A DNA stretch of 58,182 nt, from assembly GCA_009909035.1 (NCBI GenBank), contig JAAAOB010000146.1:1-58182 (forward strand), written 5' to 3'. How positions within the stretch are numbered: the first letter of the stretch is position 1; the number at the start of each line of letters is the position of its first letter. The position numbers and the translations under genes are program-made. A model generated the notes under the pieces. It was not told the DNA's origin. It searched no databases and saw nothing but the letters and a program-made list of their open reading frames with translations. Below, piece by piece: positions 27,384 to 36,113 of the stretch. The DNA is from Bacteroidota bacterium. GTDB lineage: Bacteria; Bacteroidota; Rhodothermia; Balneolales; Balneolaceae.

Positions 27384-27405
27384 GGAATTCAGCCGGAATT
27401 CAGCC
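27384..27405. repeat. 11-bp tandem duplication at the first porU frameshift
   Basis: GGAATTCAGCC occurs twice head to tail. In the gene's sense this is GGCTGAATTCC twice, and the extra copy creates a TGA two codons later. With a single copy the codons read LPRLNSAERTRIRQVPIRID and enter the central PorU frame without a stop. Confidence 0.85.
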
Positions 27406-28033
27406 GTGGAAGTTCTCCGCCCGGTGTTGCCCAGATTTGCAGCTGCTCCGGGTTGATCTGGCCGGTGTTTACACCGAGCTCCGCCAGGTAGTCGAAATCC
27501 AATTCGTGTATTCCCTTCTGTTCCACCGGTATTTTATACCACTCGCCGGCACGAAGCGGGGAGTCATCCGCCAGCTCTGCATTCGGTGTTAACCGGCGCC
27601 GTGGGCGTGTTTCCCGTTTATAGACTCTAAACCGGGCCTCTTTTACAAAGATGAACTGCCCCGGTGCAGCCGCATCGAACCGGACGGGGTGAAATCGAAG
27701 ACTGGCTACAGATTCTCCACGCCGGACGCCGGGATTTACGAGGTCAAAAAGTGGCGTATCGCTGTCAGACAGTGCAAAAGCCTCAATCAGCGGCTCCGGG
27801 TCTCGATTGATTGTTTTGGTTTCCACAACCTGGCGCGTGATCTGGTACGCGCTGCCTATATCAAGCGAGGTTAAAAATTCGTAGGCATGCACGATCTCAA
27901 GGCTATCATTTGAGAAATGATACTCCGTAAACTGGTCTGTCTCCGCAACGACGTCCAGCTGTTGAGCCTGGACCTGCAGCGTGGATAGAAGCGCAATGAC
28001 TGCCGGTAAGATTATTTTTTGTGAAATACGCAT

Positions 28034-28593
28034 AGCTTTAGATACTCGTAAAGCCCTGAAACGGTTTGATTGAATATTACAGTAGCTCTTTGCTTATACG
28101 CGCGTACTGAATTTCAATGGGTCGAAAGGTGTAAAATGCTCTGCTACGGAGCGGTAAGGGTATAGAAAAAGCTTCTCCATGATCAAGGGGTTAATTCAAA
28201 AAAGTGTGATCGTAGCTTTATTCTATAGAATGCGCATTTATTTTCGGTTGGCAAGAGTGATAATACACCCCAATTCAAAGAAAATCAATTTTGAAAAGAG
28301 ATAATTGAAGAATTATGGAAAGATAGACAACCTGTTTCGTTAAAATCTTTGTTCAACTCATCCATTGGCTCATATTTCATAACAATGGGGCGTCATTCGC
28401 ACGATGCGTCGGCTGGCGGTTCGGATCCATACCACAGGATGGGGTAACACACCCGGGAGTGGAGTGACATGATGGCTGACCAACGAATTTAATGAAGCCC
28501 ATTTCGGGCCGATTTTACCATTAGTTTCGATCTACGACTGGTTCTTAAATTGAGAATCGATTTCCAGTTTTATCCTTTCTGGATGTAAATGAA
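28034..28593. other. Gene-free stretch between porU and the thiolase terminator
   Basis: About 560 bases with no reading frame that looks like a protein and no tRNA or repeat I can identify. It must hold the promoter of the porU-led run near its low-coordinate end, but I see no good TAnnTTTG match. Confidence 0.4.
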
Positions 28594-28628
28594 TAAAAAA
28601 AGGCGGGTCAACACAAAGCGGACCCGCC
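28594..28628 (-). terminator. Strong rho-independent terminator of the thiolase operon
   Basis: On the minus strand GGCGGGTC and GACCCGCC form a perfect 8-bp GC-rich stem around an 11-base loop, followed directly by seven T. It lies about 20 bp after the thiolase stop codon. Confidence 0.93.
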
Positions 28629-28649
28629 AATAGATTTGAATCAGCGTGG

Positions 28650-29828
28650 TTATATCGATTCCACGACCATAGCTGAAGCGCCGCCACCGCCGTTACAGAT
28701 GCCTGCGGCTCCCAGCGCTGCGCTTTTTAATTTCATAGCGTGAAGCAGCGTGACAAGAATTCTGGCGCCTGAACAGCCGATCGGGTGGCCGATACTGACG
28801 GCACCTCCGTGGATATTTACGATATCGGGATTCAGTTCAAGTTTCCGGTTATTGATTAGGGATACCACGGAAAACGCTTCATTGATTTCGAACAGATCAA
28901 TATCGCTCTTTGATACGCCGGCTCTCTTAAAGGCGATTGGCAATGCATCGGCCGGTGCTGTGGTAAACCACTCAGGGGCTTTAGCCGCGCTGGCGTGACT
29001 CTTGATACGAGCCAGTGGCTGCAGCCCAAGGTCGTTTGCTTTTTCTTCGCTCATTAGTAGAACAGCCGCAGCTCCGTCATTAATACTGCTGGCGTTAGCA
29101 GCGGTTACGGTTCCTTCCTTATCAAATACAGGACGGAGTGTGGGTATTTTTTCAAAGTTGACTTTGCCAAGCTCTTCATCTGAATCTACAACCGTGACGC
29201 TGCCTTTGCGGCCTTTTACTTTCATTTCGATGAGTTCACCGTCAAACAAGCCCTCATCCCTGGCTTTTATGGCCCGTTTGTAGGACATCGCGGCATACTC
29301 ATCCTGCTCTTCCCGGCTGATACCGCATTCCCGCGAGCAGAGTTCAGCTGCATTACCCATATGATAGTCGTTGTACACATCCCAAAGCCCATCTTTTAGA
29401 AGCCCGTCGGTAGCCTGGGCATGACCCAGTTTTGCTCCGAATCGATGGCTGTTCAGGTAGTAGGGTACGTTACTCATACTTTCCATTCCGCCGGCAGCGA
29501 TAATATCTGCCTGGCCCAGCGCAATCTGATCGGCAGCAACCATTATTGCCTTCATACCGGATGCACACACTTTATTTACGGCTGTAGCCGGTACGGTGTC
29601 AGGAATACCGGCCTTCATGGATGCCTGCCGGGCCGGAGCCTGCCCCACACCGGCAGTCAGAACGTTGCCCATTACAACTTCCTGCACGTCGCCCGGGGCA
29701 ATGCCGGCATCTTTAATGACCTGGTGCAGAGCGGCGGCTCCAAGCTCAGGAGCTGAGAAAGAGGAGAGGCTTCCTCCAAAGGATCCAATAGGTGTGCGTC
29801 TGGCGGATACGATAACTACATTCTTCAT
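28650..29828 (-). CDS. Acetyl-CoA C-acetyltransferase (thiolase)
   Basis: A 392-residue thiolase catalysing reversible condensation of two acetyl-CoA to acetoacetyl-CoA. The active site is complete: nucleophile Cys88 in NKVCASGMKA, the NEAF loop (FEINEAFSV), HGGAVSIGHPIGCSGAR with the catalytic His, and CNGGGGASA with the second Cys. The overall pattern is that of biosynthetic-type (AtoB/PhaA-like) thiolases. It is the last gene of a minus-strand run with metB and two TPR lipoproteins, 11 bp after metB, and is closed by a terminator. Functionally it complements the acetoacetyl-CoA synthetase at 6432 and the CoA-transferase at 43714, though it is not linked to either. Confidence 0.93.
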   Translation of the reverse strand: MKNVVIVSARRTPIGSFGGSLSSFSAPELGAAALHQVIKDAGIAPGDVQEVVMGNVLTAGVGQAPARQASMKAGIPDTVPATAVNKVCASGMKAIMVAADQIALGQADIIAAGGMESMSNVPYYLNSHRFGAKLGHAQATDGLLKDGLWDVYNDYHMGNAAELCSRECGISREEQDEYAAMSYKRAIKARDEGLFDGELIEMKVKGRKGSVTVVDSDEELGKVNFEKIPTLRPVFDKEGTVTAANASSINDGAAAVLLMSEEKANDLGLQPLARIKSHASAAKAPEWFTTAPADALPIAFKRAGVSKSDIDLFEINEAFSVVSLINNRKLELNPDIVNIHGGAVSIGHPIGCSGARILVTLLHAMKLKSAALGAAGICNGGGGASAMVVESI

Positions 29829-29839
29829 ACGTCTTTAAT

Positions 29840-30991
29840 CTAACCTTTGTTCTTGTTCAACGTTTGTTCTAAGTCATGAATAAGATCTTTAGCGTCTTCA
29901 ATACCGACGGATAAGCGAATCAGCGAGTCAAAAAGCCCGGCTTTCTCGCGAACATCCTTGGGTATGGACCCGTGTGTCATACTGGCCGGGTGGCTGATGA
30001 GAGATTCCACACCACCAAGGCTTTCCGCAAGGGTAAAAACCGTGGTACGGCTCATCAGGTCATTGGCAGCTTCAATTGAGTCGTTTTTCAGGCTGAAGGA
30101 GACCATTGCACCGAAATCACGCATCTGTTTTTTTGTCAGGGAATGTTGCGGATGGTCCGGAAGTCCGGGGTAGTGAATTTTTCCAACCTCAGGTCGGGTT
30201 TTGAGCCACTCCACAATTTTTTTAGCGTTGTCGACGCTGCGCTGAACACGCACGGAGAGTGTCTTTATGCCTCGCAGCGTCAGGTAGCAGTCCATCGGCC
30301 CCGGTACAGCCCCGGTGGTTTTAATTTGAAAGCGAAGGCTTTCCGCAACGTCACTGTTGGAGGTAACCACGGCGCCTCCGATTGTGTCGGAGTGCCCGCT
30401 CAGATATTTCGTGGTTGAATGCATCACAAGATCCGCCCCCAGGTCCAGCGGCTGCTGTAAGTAGGGCGATGCAAAGGTGTTGTCGACCGCGGAGAGAATA
30501 GAGTTGTTACGGGCAATTTCTGCCACTCCCGCAATGTCAACAACGCGCAGGAGAGGGTTTGTCGGTGTTTCAACCCAAATGAGTTTTGTATCGCCCGTTA
30601 TGGCAGATGAAACCTGCGAGAGGTCTGTCATATCCACGAAAGAGAAGGAGATACCAACGGGCTCAAACATTTTCGTGAAAAGCCTGTACGTTCCGCCATA
30701 CAGGTCGTTGCTTGCAACAACGTGATCGCCCGGTTTTAACATCCGGATGATAGCGTCAATTGCAGACACACCACTTGCAAAACAGATGCCATGGTCACCA
30801 TTTTCGAGCCCGGCAATCATTTTTTCAAGTGCAGTACGGGTGGGATTACCTACGCGGGCATAGTCGTAACCCTGGTGAACATTTGGCGCTTCCTGGGCAT
30901 ATGTTGAGGTTTGAAAGATGGGCGGCATCACAGCACCGCTTGTCTTTTCAGGCTCCTGACCTGCGTGAATCGTCTTTGTGTTGAATTTCAT
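29840..30991 (-). CDS. Cystathionine gamma-synthase/lyase family PLP enzyme
   Basis: A 383-residue PLP-dependent transsulfuration enzyme. Family signatures are TIHAGQEPEKTSGAVMPPIFQTSTY, YDYARVGNPTRTALE, FASGVSAIDAI, the PLP-lysine segment HSTTKYLSGHSDTIGG and the C-terminal ESLGGVESLISHPASMTH followed by IRLSVGIEDAKDLI. It makes or splits cystathionine in methionine and cysteine metabolism. Gamma-synthase (MetB) and gamma-lyase cannot be separated reliably from sequence alone. It lies between a TPR lipoprotein gene (8 bp) and the thiolase gene (11 bp). Confidence 0.9.
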   Translation of the reverse strand: MKFNTKTIHAGQEPEKTSGAVMPPIFQTSTYAQEAPNVHQGYDYARVGNPTRTALEKMIAGLENGDHGICFASGVSAIDAIIRMLKPGDHVVASNDLYGGTYRLFTKMFEPVGISFSFVDMTDLSQVSSAITGDTKLIWVETPTNPLLRVVDIAGVAEIARNNSILSAVDNTFASPYLQQPLDLGADLVMHSTTKYLSGHSDTIGGAVVTSNSDVAESLRFQIKTTGAVPGPMDCYLTLRGIKTLSVRVQRSVDNAKKIVEWLKTRPEVGKIHYPGLPDHPQHSLTKKQMRDFGAMVSFSLKNDSIEAANDLMSRTTVFTLAESLGGVESLISHPASMTHGSIPKDVREKAGLFDSLIRLSVGIEDAKDLIHDLEQTLNKNKG

Positions 30992-30999
30992 AAAATGGA

Positions 31000-32229
31000 T
31001 TAGAAGTTAATTTGACGCTCCATCGATTCTGCTTCGCTGGTCATATCGAGCGATTGATAGACACGGATCAGTTTCCTGGCATAATCTACATTTTCAGCAT
31101 TCGATTCATAAAGATTCTGCAATATCGGGATGGTATCTTTCAGATGGTTATCCCGCTCGGCTGAAAGAGTTTCAGATGCCTCTGAGGACGCATCGAGTGA
31201 ATTGCCGATTCGCTGAAGCAGTGAAGCTGCGTCTAAATGGAAATTGGTAATGCGTTCGTTTCGTTCAGTGGAGTTCGGAAGAGACTGCTCAACGCTGTGA
31301 AAGGCTTCAGCAATACTACGCAGAGAGTCTGCTATCTGAACCGCGTCACCGGGGGTAAGGCTTGATTCTGAAATTAACCGTGAAGCCTCTTGGTGAAGCT
31401 GGTAAAAACGTTCGGTTGAGAGCGCCTCGCTGTACTCAGGCCGGTTCGGGAACTCGTTTGCAAGCGTTTCCAGTATAGTGGTAGCCTCTTCATGACGGTC
31501 GCCTAAAATATAGGCATTTGCCAATCCCTGCCGGTAGGTACTGTTATTTGGAAAGTCTGAGACAAGAGATGCATACAACTCAACCGAGGTATCAATATCA
31601 CCCGACTCGAGATAGAGGTACGCGAGCTTTTCACGGCTGTCCACAGGCTTTTCAAATCCGTTTTCCCCGATGGATTCGAGCGTTGCTACTGCCTTATCCA
31701 ATTCTCCGTGCCTGTAGTGGGTGGTGGCTTTGAGATTATACGTGACGAGACTGTCTGGAATAATTGTAATGGCGTTATCGAAATGAGCAATGATCAAATC
31801 ATAGTATCTATTGAAATTTTCAGAACCGTCTTGCTGCAGAAACCGGACTCCTTCACCCTGCTCATGGGCCCAGGCTGTAGAAAGAATACTGTCCGCGGAT
31901 GCATCATAAGCATCAGCAGCCGAAGAGAACTGAACCTCTTCGATGGTGTTCCGCATACTCCGGTAAATGCTCTGCCGCTCGGCAGGTCGCTGTCCGTTAA
32001 CAGCTAAATTTCTCAAAATCCGGGCCTTGAGCAGTTTCCTGGAGTTATCGTCTGGATACTCGGTTAATTCGGCATTTACGCGTTCTAACGCCTGTTGGTA
32101 TTTGTTCTGCTCGTAGTAATCTTCTGCTGAAAGGGTTGTTTTTTGCAGTGAAGAACAGGAAATAAAAAAGGTAAAAAAAATCCCGAAGACAAGCAGTGCG
32201 CTTGTCATTCGGGCTGGTTGAATAAACAT
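31000..32229 (-). CDS. TPR-repeat lipoprotein
   Basis: A 409-residue predicted lipoprotein: the N-terminus ALLVFGIFFTFFISC carries a lipobox with Cys25. The rest is helical tetratricopeptide-type sequence, for instance AEDYYEQNKYQQALERVNAELTEYPDD, YNLKATTHYRHGELDKAVATLESI and YRQGLANAYILGDRHEEATTILETLANEFPN. It probably works as a protein-interaction scaffold facing the periplasm or attached to the outer membrane. The frame is open further upstream, but that part would lie inside the preceding gene. The ATG giving MFIQPARMTS, 22 bp after that gene's stop, is the start. It is a diverged paralogue of the upstream protein. Confidence 0.85.
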   Translation of the reverse strand: MFIQPARMTSALLVFGIFFTFFISCSSLQKTTLSAEDYYEQNKYQQALERVNAELTEYPDDNSRKLLKARILRNLAVNGQRPAERQSIYRSMRNTIEEVQFSSAADAYDASADSILSTAWAHEQGEGVRFLQQDGSENFNRYYDLIIAHFDNAITIIPDSLVTYNLKATTHYRHGELDKAVATLESIGENGFEKPVDSREKLAYLYLESGDIDTSVELYASLVSDFPNNSTYRQGLANAYILGDRHEEATTILETLANEFPNRPEYSEALSTERFYQLHQEASRLISESSLTPGDAVQIADSLRSIAEAFHSVEQSLPNSTERNERITNFHLDAASLLQRIGNSLDASSEASETLSAERDNHLKDTIPILQNLYESNAENVDYARKLIRVYQSLDMTSEAESMERQINF

Positions 32230-32251
32230 ATGGGTTTTGATATAGGGTTGA

Positions 32252-33568
32252 TCACATGCCTGCTTTTTCCATCGCTTCCTGGGCTTCCTCTTCCATTCCA
32301 AGCGTGGTGTAGACCTGGAACAGTGATTCCCAGTACTCAGGAACATCAGGGTCGATTTCAGCGGCCTTCTCGTAATATTCACGCGATTGCTGTAGTGTAT
32401 CGCGGGCTTGCTGATCGAGTTCCTGCACGCGTTCACTGTCATCAACAATGCTGTTCCGCTGTTCAAAAAGATTTGCCGCTTTATTTTGGTAGATGATACC
32501 AAGGATATTGTAGGCTTCATCATCTTCCGGCTGCAGTCGAATCACTTCTTCCATGTTTTCAATGGCAATATCTGTTAGCTCATCCGATTCTTGCTGCAAC
32601 TCAGAAATCTCATTGCGTATCTGTTCTATCTCTTCCCGGGCCGCCTCTTCTTCCTCACCGGAAAGCTGGCGAGCCTCGCGCTCCTTCTCAAACACGTCAT
32701 TATAGAGCTCGGCAATTTCGCTGTTAATTTCAGACACGTTTTGGTAGATCTGCGTACCCAGCACGCGATAATACTGTGGATTGTCCGGTTCATCGGCAAT
32801 TAGATCTTCAATAATGGTAATCGCTTGGTCAACATCACCCTTTTGGATATACACATCGGCTAAGAACTGAACGAACTCCGTATGCTCCGGATAAACTTCG
32901 TTGGCTTCGAGAGAGAGCTCCTGTGCTTTGTCATACTGCTCTTGGTTGATATAGAGGCTGATTAAAAATTCGTAGTCCTCAATTTCAGGAGTTTCCATTT
33001 TTTCCATGGCTGCTTCATAGGTCTCAATAGCGGCCGGAATATCGCCTTCGTTGAACTGAGTGGATGCCAGTACAACAAAACTAAGGGCGCTGTCGGGCTG
33101 AATGGTTGTGGCATTGTTGAGATGACCAAGTGCATACCGTTCCGGGTCATTAACGGTGGAGCGCAGACTGTCTTCCGTCAGAAACGCAACGGCATTATTA
33201 TGCTCATCGGCCCAGAAGGATGTGATAATTTCATCAATCTCCTCATACTCATCGGGTCGTTCTTCAGCCATGTTCATCCACTCTTCGGCTTCCGCGAAGG
33301 ATTCCCGTGACATTTGGTAAAGCTCCTCGCCCTCCCAGGGCTGTTCCAGCTGCTGAGCTTTCGATCCGTAGGCGATTCCTTTGTAAAAATGTGCAAGACC
33401 GTTACTTGAATCCTGTTCAAGGGCCGTGTTGGCTGTTTCAAGAACTGCATCGTAGTTTCCAAGAAGTGAATTGGTTTCCATTTCATCGACAAGCGGATTT
33501 GTTGATTCACAACCCCAAATTATACCGGCTAAGAGAAATGGAAAGAGTAGAAATTTTAAGCTCTTCAT
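32252..33568 (-). CDS. TPR-repeat lipoprotein, first gene of the operon
   Basis: A 438-residue predicted lipoprotein with the lipobox GIIWGC (Cys20). It carries several TPR units (YDAVLETANTALEQDSSNGLAHFYKGIAYG, AIETYEAAMEKM, YDKAQELSLEANEVYPEHTEF, DVDQAITIIEDLIADEPDNPQYYRVLG). A Glu-rich coiled-coil-like segment lies at about residues 285-345 (EREARQLSGEEEEAAREEIEQ), and a further TPR ends the protein. It matches the downstream lipoprotein in layout, including a shared NATTIQPDSALSF / NAITIIPDSLVTY segment. Role unknown; likely an envelope scaffold. Confidence 0.87.
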   Translation of the reverse strand: MKSLKFLLFPFLLAGIIWGCESTNPLVDEMETNSLLGNYDAVLETANTALEQDSSNGLAHFYKGIAYGSKAQQLEQPWEGEELYQMSRESFAEAEEWMNMAEERPDEYEEIDEIITSFWADEHNNAVAFLTEDSLRSTVNDPERYALGHLNNATTIQPDSALSFVVLASTQFNEGDIPAAIETYEAAMEKMETPEIEDYEFLISLYINQEQYDKAQELSLEANEVYPEHTEFVQFLADVYIQKGDVDQAITIIEDLIADEPDNPQYYRVLGTQIYQNVSEINSEIAELYNDVFEKEREARQLSGEEEEAAREEIEQIRNEISELQQESDELTDIAIENMEEVIRLQPEDDEAYNILGIIYQNKAANLFEQRNSIVDDSERVQELDQQARDTLQQSREYYEKAAEIDPDVPEYWESLFQVYTTLGMEEEAQEAMEKAGM

Positions 33569-33734
33569 GTTTTATATCAGATGTCGGTTAATATTATGTA
33601 ATAGGCGTAAAAGTAAACATAAGTTGATGATATCGCAATCAGCTGCATTCAAAAATAAATTTGGTGGAGATTGCAACGGCATCCGTATATTAAGGCTATA
33701 TACATTAGAATGTTTCTTAAAAAAAAATTTATCA

Positions 33735-34115
33735 ATGAATCACAAAGTTGTTCACACAGACAAGGCACCGGCCGCCATCGGGCCCTACAGCCAGGCCGTC
33801 ATTCACAATAACATCGTGTACTGCTCCGGGCAGATTCCACTCAACCCGGACTCCATGGAGCTTGTGGAAGGCGGAGTTGAGGCACAAACCCGCCGGGTAA
33901 TGGAAAACATCAATGAAGTTTTGCTTGAGGCCGGCACAAACTTCGGAAAGGTCATCAAGTGCTCTATTTTTCTGGATGATATGAACGATTTTAAGATGGT
34001 AAACCAAATTTATGGTGAATATTTCGGGGAAAACCCGCCGGCCCGGGAAACGGTTGCCGTAGAAACTTTGCCGAAAAATGTGTTAATTGAAATCAGCTGT
34101 TTGGCATATATTTAG
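33735..34115 (+). CDS. ridA: RidA family enamine/imine deaminase
   Basis: A 126-residue RidA/YjgF/UK114 protein, exact family length. It hydrolyses reactive 2-aminoacrylate-type enamines released by PLP enzymes. Family motifs are APAAIGPYSQAV, NIVYCSGQIPLNP, VMENINEVLLEAGT and the catalytic-arginine segment PARETVAVETLPKNVLIEI. The open frame begins earlier, but the ATG giving MNHKVVHTDKAP matches the family N-terminus and follows an AT-rich leader. It is divergent from the TPR operon and converges on the M23 gene. Confidence 0.94.
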   Translation: MNHKVVHTDKAPAAIGPYSQAVIHNNIVYCSGQIPLNPDSMELVEGGVEAQTRRVMENINEVLLEAGTNFGKVIKCSIFLDDMNDFKMVNQIYGEYFGENPPARETVAVETLPKNVLIEISCLAYI

Positions 34116-34202
34116 TCAGCATTCTAAAATCTTACCTTCAGCAGGAATCCCCGAAGAGCCGGCAGTTTTATGCATGCCGTTCGCTTTGCAAGCCGGTTGG
34201 GA

Positions 34203-36113
34203 TCAGTTTGACGAGGCAGGTATGGTAAATGTTCGATCGGAGAGGTTGCCCACGCGGTCATATACCCTGGCTTCCACCCTGAGCGAATCATCACCACTCA
34301 AAAAATTGGGATGATAGTAAATCAACAGGTTTTTATCCTTGTCGTACTCCGTGATTCCGCGAACCCCGTTTATGGTGATGGTTGACCTGCGGTAATCAAT
34401 GCCGGAGTTTTGATCTACAACCGGAAGATGCACAATAAAACTTCCGCCGGCGTCTTTCACTTGTTTTGGAATACCAATCCAGGGCGCTGTCCGGTCGCGA
34501 CGGATCCTGAGCTCGGAAAATTCAGCTATCCTCGCCCTGAGAAGACCATTGGTGATATCAGAGTCGATATACGTAAATTTGCTGCGGTATTCATCATAGG
34601 AGTAAAGGCCGATACCCGGAGCATCAGCAATAGATTCGGGCAAAATCAGGCTCAGCGTCATCGGGGCATCTACCGGCAGATGTCCGGGTGTGAACCGTAT
34701 GACCGGCAGATTCTCTTTATCCTCGTACGTCAAGAGAACAGAGAGCGTGTCGTAGAGAGCATCCGCAGGAATTTCAAGCCATGCACGGTTTTCGGGACTG
34801 GACAGCGTGTGACGTCTTTCAGGCAGGAGCTGTTGTGGAGTCGGTTGTTTTAATTGCCGGCTGGCCGCTCTGTACCGGTTGCCCTTCACTGGCCCTGCAG
34901 GACTTTTTGTGTGAACCGGTCTGCCTATCGCGAAAGCCGGTACAGGTTTCAGTGTTGTTGGCGGGATAGGCTGGTGTTGCCAGGCGACATCTGCTGAAAC
35001 TATGGGGTAGGCTGGCACGGAGGTGATAGTGCGTGATGCGCTATCGTTACCAAAAATCACGGTAGCTTTTGCACTGCTCCTGTTGCCGTACAGATCTTCA
35101 GCTATAATTCGGATGTCATACTCACCGGCCTCAAGCGCCAGAATACCCCGGTTTTTTACACTCCGGTAGAAGGAAAGTCTGTTACCGTTGGCAATGTAGA
35201 GTCGCTGAAATCCACGCTTTTTTTCGGCAAGAATAGGATAGGACCTGTCGAGAAACATCATTTGAGAGGTATCGTATCCGAATTCATCGACCGTTGAGTG
35301 AAACAAGGTATCCTGGCCGGCAATCAATGTGAGGGCGTGCACAGCATATTTATTTGGCGTCCGGTTTGCCTCGTCGTAAACCTCAACTGCCAGCCCCGCG
35401 GGACTATCCAAAAACAGTGTTCCGAAATGGGGCGTGTCGTTTCTATCTGCCAACGGTTCAATAATACGGTACGACTGATAGTGAAGGCTATTCGGGTGAA
35501 GGGATTCGATAGCGAGAGCTGAGATCGTAGGCGCGATGTCATCACGCACCTGAAGGTTGGTCAGAAGGGGATTGAAAGGCCTGAAGTCGGGGGTTCGAAG
35601 CTCAAAATGAAGGTGTGGCGGGCCGACTCCCGTTGAGCCCGTATACCCGATGATGTCCCCTTTTTTGTACGTAAAAACAGCCTCTTCAGGCAGATGGTCA
35701 AGCTCAAAACGGTGATCCTGCATGCGGATGGAATCGGCATAGGCCCGGAGGCGGGGTTCAAACCGCTGTAAGTGAGCGTAGACAGAATATGAGCCGTCAT
35801 CATGCTGCAGGTAGATCACCTTTCCGTAACCGCTGGCGCTAATCCCAATCCGGTGTACAAATCCATCGCGGGTAGCGTACACCTCGTACCCTTCGCGGCC
35901 CCAGGTGCGGATATCAATACCGGCATGAAGATGGGCAGAGCGGGTTTCGGCAAAGGTAGAGGAGAGATAGCGAGTGGCATCTGTTGGCCAGAGATAGGAG
36001 GTGGAATCACTTAAAAAAGGAAGGGCCTGTGACTGTGCCGCGGGTGCTCCATAGAAGAGGGCGACGAAAAAGATGACGGAACAGAAAAGAGAGCGGCTAC
36101 TGAATTTGTACAT
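34203..36113 (-). CDS. Exported M23 family metallopeptidase (LytM-like endopeptidase)
   Basis: A 636-residue exported peptidoglycan endopeptidase candidate with a signal peptide ending near AAQSQA (residue 30). The M23 domain comes directly after it: His63 and Asp67 in HAGID, YAHL with His114, and HLHFEL with His167 and His169, so the zinc and catalytic histidines are all present. About 450 residues of beta-rich sequence follow, with Ig-like or FN3-like character (YDEANRTPNKYAV, DQNSGIDYRRSTITINGV, ARVYDRVGNLSD). Its start overlaps the end of the FAH-family gene by 17 bp; the earlier in-frame ATG at 36134 would enlarge that overlap. It would act in the periplasm on wall cross-links. Confidence 0.87.
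   Translation of the reverse strand: MYKFSSRSLFCSVIFFVALFYGAPAAQSQALPFLSDSTSYLWPTDATRYLSSTFAETRSAHLHAGIDIRTWGREGYEVYATRDGFVHRIGISASGYGKVIYLQHDDGSYSVYAHLQRFEPRLRAYADSIRMQDHRFELDHLPEEAVFTYKKGDIIGYTGSTGVGPPHLHFELRTPDFRPFNPLLTNLQVRDDIAPTISALAIESLHPNSLHYQSYRIIEPLADRNDTPHFGTLFLDSPAGLAVEVYDEANRTPNKYAVHALTLIAGQDTLFHSTVDEFGYDTSQMMFLDRSYPILAEKKRGFQRLYIANGNRLSFYRSVKNRGILALEAGEYDIRIIAEDLYGNRSSAKATVIFGNDSASRTITSVPAYPIVSADVAWQHQPIPPTTLKPVPAFAIGRPVHTKSPAGPVKGNRYRAASRQLKQPTPQQLLPERRHTLSSPENRAWLEIPADALYDTLSVLLTYEDKENLPVIRFTPGHLPVDAPMTLSLILPESIADAPGIGLYSYDEYRSKFTYIDSDITNGLLRARIAEFSELRIRRDRTAPWIGIPKQVKDAGGSFIVHLPVVDQNSGIDYRRSTITINGVRGITEYDKDKNLLIYYHPNFLSGDDSLRVEARVYDRVGNLSDRTFTIPASSN

Larger units (their letters stand above)
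24131..28033 (-). pseudogene. porU: PorU, T9SS C25-family sortase, broken by two frameshifts
   Basis: PorU cleaves the C-terminal sorting domain of T9SS cargo at the cell surface. The gene reads in three pieces. The N-terminal piece has a signal peptide and runs to ...GELPRLNS, where an 11-bp tandem duplication (27384-27405) gives an immediate stop. The large central piece in the next frame holds the gingipain-like C25 domain, with catalytic His in YSGHGG (near 25663) and Cys in VTATCQF (near 25558). The C-terminal piece, back in the first frame, begins after a 4-bp tandem duplication (24962-24969) and ends YPNPMSSKTRF ... EKLVIIR. Removing one copy of each duplication gives a continuous ~1295-residue protein, the normal PorU size. 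All domains are otherwise intact, so the damage is recent or an assembly error. Confidence 0.85.

Noticed and set aside
24131..28033. Programmed ribosomal frameshifting as the explanation for split porU
   Set aside because: There is no slippery heptamer with a downstream structure at either junction. Both junctions coincide exactly with short tandem duplications, and the two would require different shifts.
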